Part shown: in pieces, positions 36,973 through 45,881 of the stretch | Numbering within the stretch: position 1 is the first letter of the stretch | Layout of the letters: the number at the start of each line of letters is the position of its first letter | DNA from: Bacteroidota bacterium | GTDB lineage: Bacteria; Bacteroidota; Bacteroidia; Cytophagales; Cytophagaceae | Assembly (NCBI GenBank): GCA_023458555.1 | Contig: JAEWYS010000014.1 | Span: forward strand, 248,001 to 312,000 | DNA: 64,000 nt | Direction: 5' to 3' | Notes under the pieces: generated by a model | The model's database searches: none | What the model was told of the DNA's origin: nothing | The model's input: the letters and a program-made list of their open reading frames with translations, nothing else | Position numbers and translations under genes: made by a program

Positions 36973-37791
36973 TTAATAAATGATAAGCACTGTTATAAGA
37001 GAGCAGAAGGCCGCAACAAATGTCAATACGCAGGCCTGCTGACTGTTTTTGGTATAAATAGCCGCAGCAGACAGAGTCATTACAATCAAAACGAAAAAAT
37101 AGACCGGAGAGTATACCGAACTGACACTCACATTGTAAGTATAGCCGGCAGTAGCGTTGACCTGCATCTGAGTGACAATGCCGAATATCGGAGTGATCTC
37201 AATATTGACCAGATCATTGGCAGAAAAGCTCAGTCCGTGGCAGCGGACATGAAAATCAACCAGATCTGTTATAACCAGATACGTTTCCTTTGCTCCTGTT
37301 TTGATCAGACGCCGTACCTGTGCCTGATCAAATCGGGCCGGAATAAAGTAGTCCAGCGAAAGAAGACAGCAGTAAAACAGAAAAAATGCAGATATGAAGC
37401 GGGCTTTCTGAGCCAGTTCCTTATAGTTATAATATGGGGTTTTACGAAATGGCGGACGCGGGCTTCCCGAAGCTTTTCCTGCCGGTTGCCTGCGCTCCTG
37501 TGTTCTCGTCTGAGTCTGGCGCTGCGTTTTGGGCGGAGTCTGCTGTTCCTGTGCAGACCGGTTCCGGAAAGCAGGACTCTTTCGATAGTCGTATCGTAAA
37601 TCGTAATTATATTTTTTATTAATATCACCCAGCACATCGTATGCCTCATTGATCTCCTGCATTTTTACCCTGGCAGCTTCTCCGGGATTTTTGTCAGGAT
37701 GATACCTGAAAGCCAGCCTTCGATAGGCTTTTTTTATTTCATCTTCCGAGGCATGCCTGGACACGCCCAACATGGCATAATAATCTTTCAC
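36973..37791 (-). CDS. J-domain (DnaJ-like) membrane protein
   Basis: 272 residues. A complete J domain is at the N-terminus (YYAMLGVSRHASEDEIKKAY, HPDKN with the essential HPD, and AYDVLGD). It is followed by an Arg/Gln/Thr-rich linker (about 75-120), a first membrane helix (about 130-150), a periplasmic or lumenal loop and two C-terminal helices (about 225-270). It is a membrane co-chaperone that would recruit DnaK to a specific client. It lacks the zinc and substrate-binding domains of DnaJ. The divergent neighbour is a TPR-PrsW protease; the downstream gene is DUF2459. Confidence 0.9.
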   Translation of the reverse strand: MKDYYAMLGVSRHASEDEIKKAYRRLAFRYHPDKNPGEAARVKMQEINEAYDVLGDINKKYNYDLRYDYRKSPAFRNRSAQEQQTPPKTQRQTQTRTQERRQPAGKASGSPRPPFRKTPYYNYKELAQKARFISAFFLFYCCLLSLDYFIPARFDQAQVRRLIKTGAKETYLVITDLVDFHVRCHGLSFSANDLVNIEITPIFGIVTQMQVNATAGYTYNVSVSSVYSPVYFFVLIVMTLSAAAIYTKNSQQACVLTFVAAFCSLITVLIIY

Positions 37792-37931
37792 GGTAATAAT
37801 CCGGGCTGTTGAACAAACAAAATACTCTGCTTTTATTCTTAAAAATACCCTATTGTTTATTATCTTTCTACAATTTTCTGATAAAAAGGTAACTTTTAAT
37901 CAAAAAAACGAATAAACGCTGACAGGTGTTG

Positions 37932-40184
37932 ATGCATAAATCTGCTTCGCTGGTTTGTTTTCTATTGCTTCCGGTGCTCTGTTCCGCACAGGAAGCAGCC
38001 AAAAGGACGTTCTTTGCAGGACGGTCTTTTTACTTCTGGCTGCTGGTTGCACTCTGTTTTTATTTTGCCTACCTGTATTACACCAGCAAAGACCGAAAAT
38101 CCTTTTTGCGCTCCAGTCTTACCAGGACTACCGGTATTACCCTGTCCATATTTACATCAGCTTTCCTTTTTGTGAATATCTTTCTCTCAGACAGAGATCA
38201 TTTTCAGCCCGGACAGCCTCCTCCCGGTATAGAGAACCTTTTGCAGAAAGATGAAAAAAGAAAAATACTGGCAGAATCAGATATTACCAACATAGAGGCC
38301 CAGTACGATTATATATATCACCATTTCAGAATTCCGGATACCTGGGAGATCAATCACCGGCAATATAGCCGGGACGATTATGACATGACCAATATATACT
38401 TCAACCAGCTGTTTCTCAGCGACAGTCTGTATGTCAATATTGGCTACCTGGGAATGGGCATTATCAGCTATCACCAGAAAGAATACGACAAAGCACTCCA
38501 GTATCTTCAAAGCATAACGATCGACTCCATACCCTATGTCCACAACTATCTGGGCAAATCGTATCTGGCCTATGGCGATACCAGTATGGCTATCCGGCAC
38601 TTCGAACTGGCGACCCGGTTCAAAAACCAGGAATATCCCTCCTGCATGGAACTGCTGGTGCATCTTTATTCCCTGAAAAATCAGGAAGACAAGCTGCTTA
38701 GTCTGGCTACCAATTCGGAAACCAGCTCGTTTATTCCCAACGAGGTAGCCCGGCATCTTTTCTTCAAATACAATTACCTGCTTCACTACCTGTTTGACAC
38801 GTTGAATATAGTAGTCCGCAATTTCAAGATAACCGGATTTATAGCCGCTTTCTGCATCATGATTGTCTGGCTCATCTATATTGTAGGTCTGGATATTTTC
38901 GAAAAAGAGCATAAGCTCCACATTGCACTGACGCTGCTGGGCGGGATGGTTTTTTCTTTTTTGACATTTTATATTTCTGACTTTCTGGAATTCAATTTCA
39001 ATTTTGCTGAAGGCAACAATCTCTGGGACCTGCTGATGTTTTACATTTTCAAGGTCGGTGCGGTCGAAGAATTTGTCAAAATCATACCTTTGCTGCTTAT
39101 ATTGTGGTGGTCTCCGCGGATTGTCAATGAGCCATACGACTATATACTCTATGCCGCCGTATCAGCGCTGGGCTTTGCTTTTATTGAAAACCTCCTTTAC
39201 TTCAGCGGATCGCTCAACGGCATTATTCACGGCAGAGCAATGACAGCTGTGCCCACTCATATGATCGACTCGTCCATAGTTGCCTACGGACTTGCTCTGT
39301 CCCGCTACCGGTACCAGAATCTGCATCCCTTAGCCGGGTTTCTGCTGTCTTTCCTGCTTGGCTCTGTCATGCACGGATTGTACGATTATTTTCTGGTGAT
39401 CAAAATACTGCCATTGTTTCTGTTTGTCTTTGTACTGAGCATTTCCATCTGGATCATCATTATCAATAACTGCCTGAACAACTCTCCTTCTTTTACTTAT
39501 CAGACACGCCTGCATGCCGGCAAACTGCAAATGTTTGTCTCTCTTTCTCTCATCAGCATACTCATTCTTCAATACATAATCGTGGCCTGGGAAAACGGTC
39601 CTTCCATGGCCAATCAGACACTCGATGCTTCTCTTGTCATCGGCGGTATTCTGATTCTGTACTATGCCGACAGACTGGCCAGCATGGATCTTGTGCGCGG
39701 TTACTGGGCTCCTTTTCCGTTCAGAACAGTCTACGAAATTCAGGAAGGTGAATCGTTTGACTTCCGGCATTTTATGGTACGAATGGTTGCCGGCAATACC
39801 ATGCCTCACACTTTTGTAGACAAAAAAGTAGTGCTCCGGGCTTCTCAGGCCAATCAGGCTTTCAGACAGTATTTTTCCGGTACAGCCGAAGGCCTCATTT
39901 ACGACCGCATTGTAGTATCCTGTATCTCCAGAAAAAGTGGAGAAGCATACAACGACCCCTACTGGTTCAAATTACGGACATCCGCACCGATATTTACCGG
40001 TTCGGGCAAAACAGATCAGGATTTTATTTTTAAATTTGAGAAACTTCATCCTTCCTTCCGCAAGGCCCCGGCATTGTATATTCACCTCTATACAATACGC
40101 AGTCGGGGAAGCGGCGAAAGTGAATTTGTTCAGAAAAAAGATCTGCGCCCTCTGGGCACAGCCATACTATCAAAAACAGAATAA
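37932..40184 (+). CDS. TPR-containing PrsW-family intramembrane protease fusion
   Basis: 750 residues from the ATG at 37932 (an in-frame GTG lies 6 bp upstream). A signal peptide (MHKSASLVCFLLLPVLCSAQ) and two membrane helices precede a TPR-like region (about 165-255, with GMGIISYHQKEYDKALQYLQ). A multi-helix PrsW domain follows (about 290-520): GAVEEFVKIIPLLL (the EExxK metal-site motif), ALGFAFIENLLYFSG, AVPTHMIDSSIVAYG and GSVMHGLYDYF. The C-terminal 150 residues form a soluble, beta-rich domain. PrsW proteases cleave membrane-bound anti-sigma factors; the TPR and C-terminal domains may select the client. No anti-sigma gene is nearby. Confidence 0.85.
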   Translation: MHKSASLVCFLLLPVLCSAQEAAKRTFFAGRSFYFWLLVALCFYFAYLYYTSKDRKSFLRSSLTRTTGITLSIFTSAFLFVNIFLSDRDHFQPGQPPPGIENLLQKDEKRKILAESDITNIEAQYDYIYHHFRIPDTWEINHRQYSRDDYDMTNIYFNQLFLSDSLYVNIGYLGMGIISYHQKEYDKALQYLQSITIDSIPYVHNYLGKSYLAYGDTSMAIRHFELATRFKNQEYPSCMELLVHLYSLKNQEDKLLSLATNSETSSFIPNEVARHLFFKYNYLLHYLFDTLNIVVRNFKITGFIAAFCIMIVWLIYIVGLDIFEKEHKLHIALTLLGGMVFSFLTFYISDFLEFNFNFAEGNNLWDLLMFYIFKVGAVEEFVKIIPLLLILWWSPRIVNEPYDYILYAAVSALGFAFIENLLYFSGSLNGIIHGRAMTAVPTHMIDSSIVAYGLALSRYRYQNLHPLAGFLLSFLLGSVMHGLYDYFLVIKILPLFLFVFVLSISIWIIIINNCLNNSPSFTYQTRLHAGKLQMFVSLSLISILILQYIIVAWENGPSMANQTLDASLVIGGILILYYADRLASMDLVRGYWAPFPFRTVYEIQEGESFDFRHFMVRMVAGNTMPHTFVDKKVVLRASQANQAFRQYFSGTAEGLIYDRIVVSCISRKSGEAYNDPYWFKLRTSAPIFTGSGKTDQDFIFKFEKLHPSFRKAPALYIHLYTIRSRGSGESEFVQKKDLRPLGTAILSKTE

Positions 40185-40209
40185 TATCCATCAAAATCAA
40201 GTAAACATC

Positions 40210-40716
40210 GTGCAAATTATTTTCAGAACTTTCGTTTTCATCTGCCTGTCCCTCGCTTTTTCTGCAGGTGTCAGCGCTCAGGTATATACCGGTGGCAATG
40301 TCAGTGTCAGTTACGACAATGGAGTATATGCCGATATTGCTCCTGTCGTTGGTTACCGGCTCGATGCATTCAATGGCGGAGTTTCTCCTATTTTCTCCTA
40401 CAAAAAGCCGGACAATTCGACCCAGCAGTTTTTTTCAATGGGCACACGGGTATTCGGACAGTATCATCTGATCGAAAACGCTTTTCTGCATGCCGAGTTT
40501 CAGACGCTCAATACCCAGACGACTTCTGTTTTTGCCGATGGCACCCGCATACACGACAGAGTCTGGGCTATATCACTGCCTGTAGGAGCCGGATACGAAA
40601 CCAGGCTCAATGACAAGACCCGCGTCCAGGCTTCTATACTATATGATGTGCTCCAGGACAAGAATAATCCCAACAACATGCCTGTGATACGGGGCGGAAT
40701 CCTGTATGATCTGTAG
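40210..40716 (+). CDS. Small outer-membrane beta-barrel-like protein
   Basis: 168 residues from a GTG at 40210; the same frame is open further upstream, but that part overlaps the PrsW gene and is not plausible. The signal peptide VQIIFRTFVFICLSLAFSAG ends in VSAQ. The mature part alternates polar and aromatic residues (GGNVSVSYDNGVYADIAPVV, FLHAEFQTLNTQTTSVF) and ends RGGILYDL, as in small outer-membrane barrels. It sits 25 bp after the PrsW gene and may be co-transcribed. The role is unknown. Confidence 0.65.
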   Translation: MQIIFRTFVFICLSLAFSAGVSAQVYTGGNVSVSYDNGVYADIAPVVGYRLDAFNGGVSPIFSYKKPDNSTQQFFSMGTRVFGQYHLIENAFLHAEFQTLNTQTTSVFADGTRIHDRVWAISLPVGAGYETRLNDKTRVQASILYDVLQDKNNPNNMPVIRGGILYDL

Positions 40717-40950
40717 GCTCCGGGAGCTTCAGCATGCGGCGGACTGCCATGATAAGCACCATTCCTTAAGCATTTCATAGTAAAGAAATTTTAATCTTTA
40801 CTGGAATCTGTACAGGATTGCCTGCCCGGTCAAAATCCATAAAAAGTACCTAAATAAATCCCAATAGTTTTATTTCTTATTGAAGAAATATTTGCAGCTT
40901 TGTAGTCCTGAAAAACTCAGAAAGTTTAAAAAATAAACATACAAGTAATA

Positions 40951-42432
40951 ATGGCTAATTATTTTAACACACTTCCTCTTCGTGAGAAACTGAACCAGCT
41001 CGGGGTATGTGAATTTATGGACAGCAGCGAGTTTGCTGATGGCGTAAACGCATTAAAAGGAAAGAAAATCGTGATCGTTGGCTGTGGCGCACAGGGATTG
41101 AATCAGGGACTGAACCTTCGTGATTCAGGACTCGATATTTCCTATGCCTTGAGAAAAGAGGCTATCGAAGAGAAAAGACAGTCGTGGAAAAACGCTAGTG
41201 AAAACGGGTTTAAAGCAGGAACGTATGAAGAACTGATTCCTTCAGCCGACCTTGTGATCAACCTTACGCCTGACAAGCAGCATACTTCTGTAATCAATGC
41301 AGTAATGCCGCTTATGAAAAAAGGTGCGGCTCTTTCCTATTCTCACGGATTCAACATCGTGGAGGAAGGCATGCAGATCCGTAAGGACATCACTGTAATC
41401 ATGGTGGCTCCGAAATCACCGGGTTCTGAAGTAAGAGAAGAATATAAAAGAGGATTCGGCGTGCCCACTCTTATCGCTGTACATCCTGAAAACGATCCGG
41501 AAGGCAAAGGCTGGGATTATGCCATGGCATACTGCGCAGGCACAGGCGGAGACAGAGCCGGTGTATTGAAATCTTCCTTTGTGGCAGAGGTGAAGTCCGA
41601 CCTTATGGGTGAGCAAACCATTCTTTGCGGTCTGTTGCAGACAGGTTCTATCCTTTGCTTTGACAAAATGGTAGAAAAAGGCATCAATGCCGGTTATGCT
41701 GCCAAACTTATCCAGTACGGCTGGGAAGTAATCACCGAGTCGCTGAAGCATGGCGGTATCACTGCCATGATGGACAGGCTGAGCAATCCTGCAAAAATCA
41801 AGGCGCTTGAGCTTTCTGAAGAGCTGAAAGAAATCATGCGTCCTCTGTTTCAGAAGCATCAGGATGATATCATGAGCGGAGAATTTTCCAAGACCATGAT
41901 GGAAGACTGGGCAAACGATGACAAAAACCTGCTTACCTGGAGAGCCGCTACCGCTGAGACTGCATTTGAGAAAACTCCGGCTGGTGATGTCAAAATCACT
42001 GAGCAGGAATACTATGACAACGGCCTGCTAATGGTAGCCATGGTAAGAGCCGGTGTAGAGCTTGCATTCGAAACCATGACCGAAGCCGGTATCATCGAAG
42101 AGTCCGCATACTACGAGTCTCTCCATGAAACACCGCTTATCGCCAATACCATCGCTCGTAAGAAGCTATACGAAATGAACAGAGTAATCTCCGATACCGC
42201 TGAGTACGGATGCTATCTGTTTGACCATGCCTGCAAGCCTTTGCTAAAAGATTTTATGGCTAAAATCGATACCGATGTGATCGGTCGCAACTACAACGAA
42301 GGCAAAGACAACGGTGCAGACAACAAAACGCTTATCCTTGTAAACGAGATCATCCGCAACCACCCGATCGAAATCGTAGGTGCAGAGCTTCGTGAAGCAA
42401 TGACTTCCATGAAGCAGATCAGCCTCGGATAA
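40951..42432 (+). CDS. ilvC: Ketol-acid reductoisomerase, class II (long form)
   Basis: 493 residues, the length of the class II enzyme of enterobacteria, with a duplicated C-terminal knotted domain. The NADPH fold is at residues 30-60 (GKKIVIVGCGAQGLNQGLNL, with SYALRKEAIEEKRQSW next). The catalytic region has APKSPGSEVREEYKRGFGVP and MGEQTILCGLLQTG. It converts 2-acetolactate to 2,3-dihydroxyisovalerate in valine, leucine and isoleucine synthesis. It is monocistronic, separated from other ilv genes, with its own terminator. Confidence 0.97.
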   Translation: MANYFNTLPLREKLNQLGVCEFMDSSEFADGVNALKGKKIVIVGCGAQGLNQGLNLRDSGLDISYALRKEAIEEKRQSWKNASENGFKAGTYEELIPSADLVINLTPDKQHTSVINAVMPLMKKGAALSYSHGFNIVEEGMQIRKDITVIMVAPKSPGSEVREEYKRGFGVPTLIAVHPENDPEGKGWDYAMAYCAGTGGDRAGVLKSSFVAEVKSDLMGEQTILCGLLQTGSILCFDKMVEKGINAGYAAKLIQYGWEVITESLKHGGITAMMDRLSNPAKIKALELSEELKEIMRPLFQKHQDDIMSGEFSKTMMEDWANDDKNLLTWRAATAETAFEKTPAGDVKITEQEYYDNGLLMVAMVRAGVELAFETMTEAGIIEESAYYESLHETPLIANTIARKKLYEMNRVISDTAEYGCYLFDHACKPLLKDFMAKIDTDVIGRNYNEGKDNGADNKTLILVNEIIRNHPIEIVGAELREAMTSMKQISLG

Positions 42433-42461
42433 TCCGGTTTGCAGCGAATCAGATAAATCAT

Positions 42462-42496
42462 AAAAAGCCACTCTGTCAAAAGGGTGGCTTTTTTTA
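42462..42496 (+). terminator. Rho-independent terminator of ilvC
   Basis: AAAAAGCCACTC and GGGTGGCTTTTTTT form an A/T-flanked stem of 7 or more bp with an 8-10 base loop, 30 bp after the stop. Confidence 0.85.
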
Positions 42497-42735
42497 TTAG
42501 ATGAATGGGTAATTCACCTCCGTTTTATTGCAAAGTAAGCCGCTCCGGCAACGTTCACATATATCCCCCTCCCTGTTTCCCCCACAAAAAAAAATCTTCC
42601 AAACCAACAAGATTGCCTCATGGCAGTTTGCAATTATTAAAGAGCAAAATCTATGAGCAGTCTTTACCAGACAGTTATTCTGTGTAAAAAATCCACATCA
42701 GCACTTTTTAATCTGTACGGGATCTTCATATAGCC
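42497..42735. other. Upstream region of the corC-like gene
   Basis: Non-coding. It contains a long A-tract near 42585 and the 18-bp TGTGTAAAA-type motif at 42681. No other structure was seen. Confidence 0.5.
42681..42698 (+). promoter_or_regulatory. 18-bp motif shared with the copper-protein upstream region
   Basis: TGTGTAAAAAATCCACAT, 38 bp before the ATG at 42736. It matches 16 of 18 bases with the motif at 5890-5907. A further loose match (GC.CTTTTTAATCTGTA against GCTTTTCAATCCGTA) follows both, at different spacing. Confidence 0.35.
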
Positions 42736-44004
42736 ATGTTGATTGAGTCGCTGATTATACTCGCCCTGATATTGCTCAACGGACTGTTTTCCATGTCGGA
42801 GATTGCGCTGCTTTCTTCCAAAAAATTCAAGTTAAGCAACAAAGCTGCCGCCGGTCACAAAGGAGCCAGACAGGCCGCGGAACTTGCCGGGCAGCCGGGC
42901 CGTTTTCTCTCCACCATTCAGATCGGAATCACCCTGATCGGTATTCTTACCGGTGTATACGGAGGCGCTTCCATAGCACGCTCCCTCGAAAAAGTCCTCG
43001 ATGATGTACCGCTCCTGGCTTCCAATGCCATGCTGTTCTCCAGAGTCATCGTGGTTGTTCTTATCACCTTTTTCACCCTCATCCTTGGTGAGCTTTTTCC
43101 CAAAAGACTGGCTATGAGCGCTCCCGAGCGCATCGCCTCTGCTATGGCCATACCCATGCACCTGCTGTCCGTAATCGCACGACCGGCGGTATGGCTGCTG
43201 GACAAATCGACCGAAGTACTGATCTTCATATTCCGGATTAAAACGGACAAGGGCGATCAGGTAACGGAAGAAGAAATCCGCAACATGCTGCAGCAGACTC
43301 CGGAGGTCGCAAAAGAAGAAAAGGAAATGGTAGACAGGGTCTTTTTTCTGGGCGATACAGATGTAGGCTCACTGATGACACATCGCAACGATCTGGTCAT
43401 GCTCAATATTGAGGATGACCGGGAAAAGCAGAAGCGGCTTATTTCTGAATCCACCCGGACTCATTTTCCGGTATACGAAGGCAATACGGACAATATCATC
43501 GGAGTACTGCGCCTGAAAGATTATATACAGGGATATCTGCGGGATGAGCAGATTGATCTCCGATCGCTGCTCAGCGAACCGCTTTTTGTGCTGGAAAACA
43601 CCAAGGCCTTCAAGCTGCTGGACCATATGAAAGAAGCCCAATGCTATTTCGCAATTGCGGTCAATGAGTTTGGGCATATCATGGGGGTGGTGACCAGCAA
43701 TGACCTATTCAAGGTGATGATCGGTCTTCTGTACCGTACCGGTGAAAATATGGAAATCGTCAAACGTTCCAATGGTTCCTATCTGGTCGACGGACTGATT
43801 TCTCTCGATGAGTTTTTCCGCTACTTCAAGGTCGACAATACGGAAGATATCGAAGACAAAGGCTTTTATACCCTTGGCGGAATGCTACTCTACCTCATGG
43901 GTCATATCCCCGAAACCGGTGAGGAAGTGCAATGGAGGCATTTTACTTTTGAAGTCGTGGACATGGACGGAAAGCGGGTGGATAAGGTGCTGGTGAAGGA
44001 GTAG
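42736..44004 (+). CDS. CNNM/CorB-CorC (TlyC-like) membrane protein, DUF21-CBS-CorC_HlyC
   Basis: 422 residues. A DUF21 membrane domain (about 1-180; LNGLFSMSEIALLSSKKFKL and LSTIQIGITLIGILTGVYGG) is followed by a CBS pair (about 210-330; VGSLMTHRNDLVML, THFPVYEGNTDNIIGVLRLKD, FGHIMGVVTSNDL) and a CorC_HlyC transporter-associated domain at the C-terminus (FEVVDMDGKRVDKVLV). Family members are magnesium or other divalent-cation exporters; older annotations call them hemolysins. It acts in the inner membrane with CBS nucleotide control. It is monocistronic. Confidence 0.92.
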   Translation: MLIESLIILALILLNGLFSMSEIALLSSKKFKLSNKAAAGHKGARQAAELAGQPGRFLSTIQIGITLIGILTGVYGGASIARSLEKVLDDVPLLASNAMLFSRVIVVVLITFFTLILGELFPKRLAMSAPERIASAMAIPMHLLSVIARPAVWLLDKSTEVLIFIFRIKTDKGDQVTEEEIRNMLQQTPEVAKEEKEMVDRVFFLGDTDVGSLMTHRNDLVMLNIEDDREKQKRLISESTRTHFPVYEGNTDNIIGVLRLKDYIQGYLRDEQIDLRSLLSEPLFVLENTKAFKLLDHMKEAQCYFAIAVNEFGHIMGVVTSNDLFKVMIGLLYRTGENMEIVKRSNGSYLVDGLISLDEFFRYFKVDNTEDIEDKGFYTLGGMLLYLMGHIPETGEEVQWRHFTFEVVDMDGKRVDKVLVKE

Positions 44005-44105
44005 TAGAGGGAGTTTCCTATTTTTTTATAGGATTAGGCGGTTGCCCGTTATGTTGTGACTTATGGTTAATATAAATTATTAAATAAAAGAAGCTAAAAG
44101 CTTAC

Positions 44106-44190
44106 GGCTCAAAGATCATAGTATCGTGTAGCTGTTGGTGGCAGCTGAGTTTATCAAAACCAAGAACAGAAAGATGAATGTTTGTCCCAT
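44106..44190 (+). repeat. Dispersed intergenic repeat, copy B
   Basis: GGCTCAAAGAT, then GCTGAGTTTATCAAAACC and AAGAACAGAAAGATGAATG. The order of blocks follows copies A and C, with an extra segment between the first two blocks. Confidence 0.45.
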
Positions 44191-44431
44191 GGCAGTCTGT
44201 GATATTTGTTCTGTTTTATGTCTTTGGGATCAGGACTTGCAATTATTAATTAAAAAACCACCTGTCACTTAATTAGTTAATCCTGTTTTTCTGATTTAAA
44301 TCCTATCCCCCCTCCTTACAGAATCTGTCTGAAAATTTCCGTTTTTGATTTAAATTGTTTCAGAGCGCTTATCTTTGAGAGCAGCAAAGCTATAAATTTC
44401 CTATTTTATTGACCAATTACAAGGTTTCATT

Positions 44432-44764
44432 GTGAACAGTGAAATACTCATATGGGACAAGATGTGTGGTTTGGAAGACGAAACCGTTTGGCTCACACAA
44501 GCACGGCTATGCGAGTTGTTTCAGAAACAAAAGCCACTATCAGCAAATATATTAAGAATGTATTTGAGGAGGGAGAATAAATGAGCATGCAATAATTCGG
44601 GAAATTCCGAACTATTGCCGCAGACGCTAAAAACTATGATACTAATTACTACGATTCAGATGTTATTATTTTCCGTAGGCTATCATGTAAAATCGTCCTA
44701 AGGAAACAAATTCCGAATCTGGACCACCCAGCGACTGAAAGAATATCAAAGGCATAGTATAGTA
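44432..44764 (+). pseudogene. Degenerate RhuM-family gene remnant
   Basis: Pieces of a RhuM-type (virulence RhuM/Fic-associated) protein can be read in shifting frames. Frame one gives LEDETVWLTQARLCELFQK. A one-base shift gives KATISKYIKNVFEEGE before stops. FRTIAADAKNYDTNYY and SDVII follow, then after another shift VGYHVKSS, a stop, and FRIWTTQRLKEYQR. These match the DNA-binding N-terminal half of RhuM proteins; the C-terminal half is missing. At least two frameshifts and three stops show it is dead. Such genes are often carried on mobile islands, so the patch 44400-45250 is likely acquired DNA. Confidence 0.8.
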
Positions 44765-44793
44765 TAGTATAGTATAGTATAGTATAGTATAGC
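44754..44793 (+). repeat. (ATAGT)n microsatellite, 7 perfect copies plus ATAGC
   Basis: Seven uninterrupted ATAGT units and an eighth with one change end 5 bp before the ATG at 44799. A 5-bp unit in this position would change promoter or leader spacing by half a helical turn per copy. Confidence 0.95.
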
Positions 44794-44798
44794 ATATC

Positions 44799-45251
44799 AT
44801 GAATAACATTTATCCCAACCCCTGGAACTTCTCAAATCTGGATAAGAACCTCTATTCACCCAATAGACAATTAAAAGTTGAATATGGAGCATTAAATGAG
44901 ATTGCTATGGGCGGCCCACTTACAGGAGAAACCTTTTTGATATTAGATGGCTATAGAATAAACCTTAACATAAGATGTGGTGGACCAATTGTATGGAATA
45001 ATATGAGCGATAAAATCGCATTACCTACTTGGACTGACCAAAGAAAACATAAAATCGCGATTATTGACATTAAGGATTTAACTCTCATAATTTATAAAAA
45101 GGAATTTAGAGTCTTATACTTGGACAGGTTTTATGAAAATCATGTTAGAGGCATTGATTCACCTACTCACATGAGTACAGTTTTCGATTTCAATCTTAAC
45201 AAGGAAATAATTGAGAGTGTTAATAACATAATCCTCCATGACAGAACTTGA
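44799..45251 (+). CDS. Hypothetical protein, AT-rich orphan gene
   Basis: 150 residues beginning MNNIYPNPWNFSNLDKN; soluble, with no signal peptide. It has Trp- and Gly-containing beta segments (EIAMGGPLTGETFLILDGY, RCGGPIVWNNMSDK) and a DKIALPTWTDQRKHKIAIID block. Its size and acid/aromatic composition resemble immunity-type proteins but no family is recognised. Its codon use is visibly more AT-rich than the flanking genes. It starts just after a microsatellite and a RhuM remnant, and its 3' end overlaps the Crp gene by 14 bp. This is consistent with recent insertion upstream of that regulator. Confidence 0.6.
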   Translation: MNNIYPNPWNFSNLDKNLYSPNRQLKVEYGALNEIAMGGPLTGETFLILDGYRINLNIRCGGPIVWNNMSDKIALPTWTDQRKHKIAIIDIKDLTLIIYKKEFRVLYLDRFYENHVRGIDSPTHMSTVFDFNLNKEIIESVNNIILHDRT

Positions 45252-45810
45252 AAGCAGCATAAAATCCTATTTCGGCGTCATAGAAGCCGAAGATCTGAAA
45301 GCGATTACCTCCTACTTTGAGCCGGAGACGCTGAAAAAAGGCGATTATTTTCTACACACAGGCAAGCAATGCGACCGGCTGAGCTTTGTGCAGTCCGGCT
45401 TTCTGCGATTTTTTGTCGAAACCGAAAAAAAGGATGTCACACAGTGGATTTCAACCAAGGGCTATTTCGTAACTGATCTGGCCAGCTTTATGTTGGGCAA
45501 TCCGGCCCGCTGGACTGTGCAGGCTCTCGCAGACACAACACTCCTTACCATCCATAAAAATGCCTATCAGAAACTCGGAAGTGTAGTACCTCAATGGCCT
45601 GTTCTCGAAAAACTTTTCATAGTTCGCTGCTTTACCATAATGGAAGACCGGATTTTCAGCCACCTCTCCATGACTGCCGAAGAACGATACCATTTTTTCT
45701 TTGAGCACAATCGCGAGCTGTTCAATCAGGTGCCATTGCAATACATCGCCTCCATGCTCGGCATGACTCCGGAAACGTTTAGCAGGATACGAAAAAAGCA
45801 GCTTTCCTGA
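45238..45810 (+). CDS. Crp/Fnr-family transcriptional regulator
   Basis: 190 residues. The cyclic-nucleotide-binding fold occupies about 1-115 (FEPETLKKGDYFLHTGKQCDRLSFVQSGFLRFF; KDVTQWISTKGYFVTDL). A helical linker follows, and a C-terminal winged-helix start is visible in PLQYIASMLGMTPETFSRIRKK. The ligand pocket lacks the canonical cAMP-binding Arg-Thr pair, as in most Bacteroidota members, so the effector is unknown. It is 71 bp upstream of an SRPBCC gene that it may control. Confidence 0.88.
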   Translation: MTELESSIKSYFGVIEAEDLKAITSYFEPETLKKGDYFLHTGKQCDRLSFVQSGFLRFFVETEKKDVTQWISTKGYFVTDLASFMLGNPARWTVQALADTTLLTIHKNAYQKLGSVVPQWPVLEKLFIVRCFTIMEDRIFSHLSMTAEERYHFFFEHNRELFNQVPLQYIASMLGMTPETFSRIRKKQLS

Positions 45811-45881
45811 ATTCTTGATTTTTATCAAGCCCAAACTGCCGGTTATGAGCGATCTTTGCAGCATATACTTAAAATAAAAAG

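Noticed and set aside
36949..37599. 216-residue + strand frame across the J-domain gene
   Set aside because: Antisense to a clear J-domain protein, with random-looking composition.
38277..38921. 214-residue minus-strand frame inside the PrsW fusion gene
   Set aside because: Antisense shadow of the TPR region; no start context or domain.
39937..40209. N-terminal extension of the small outer-membrane protein
   Set aside because: It overlaps the 3' end of the PrsW gene in a different frame, while the GTG at 40210 gives a proper signal peptide.
40951..42432. Possible fusion protein because ilvC is longer than the common 330-residue form
   Set aside because: About 490 residues is the normal length of class II ketol-acid reductoisomerases.
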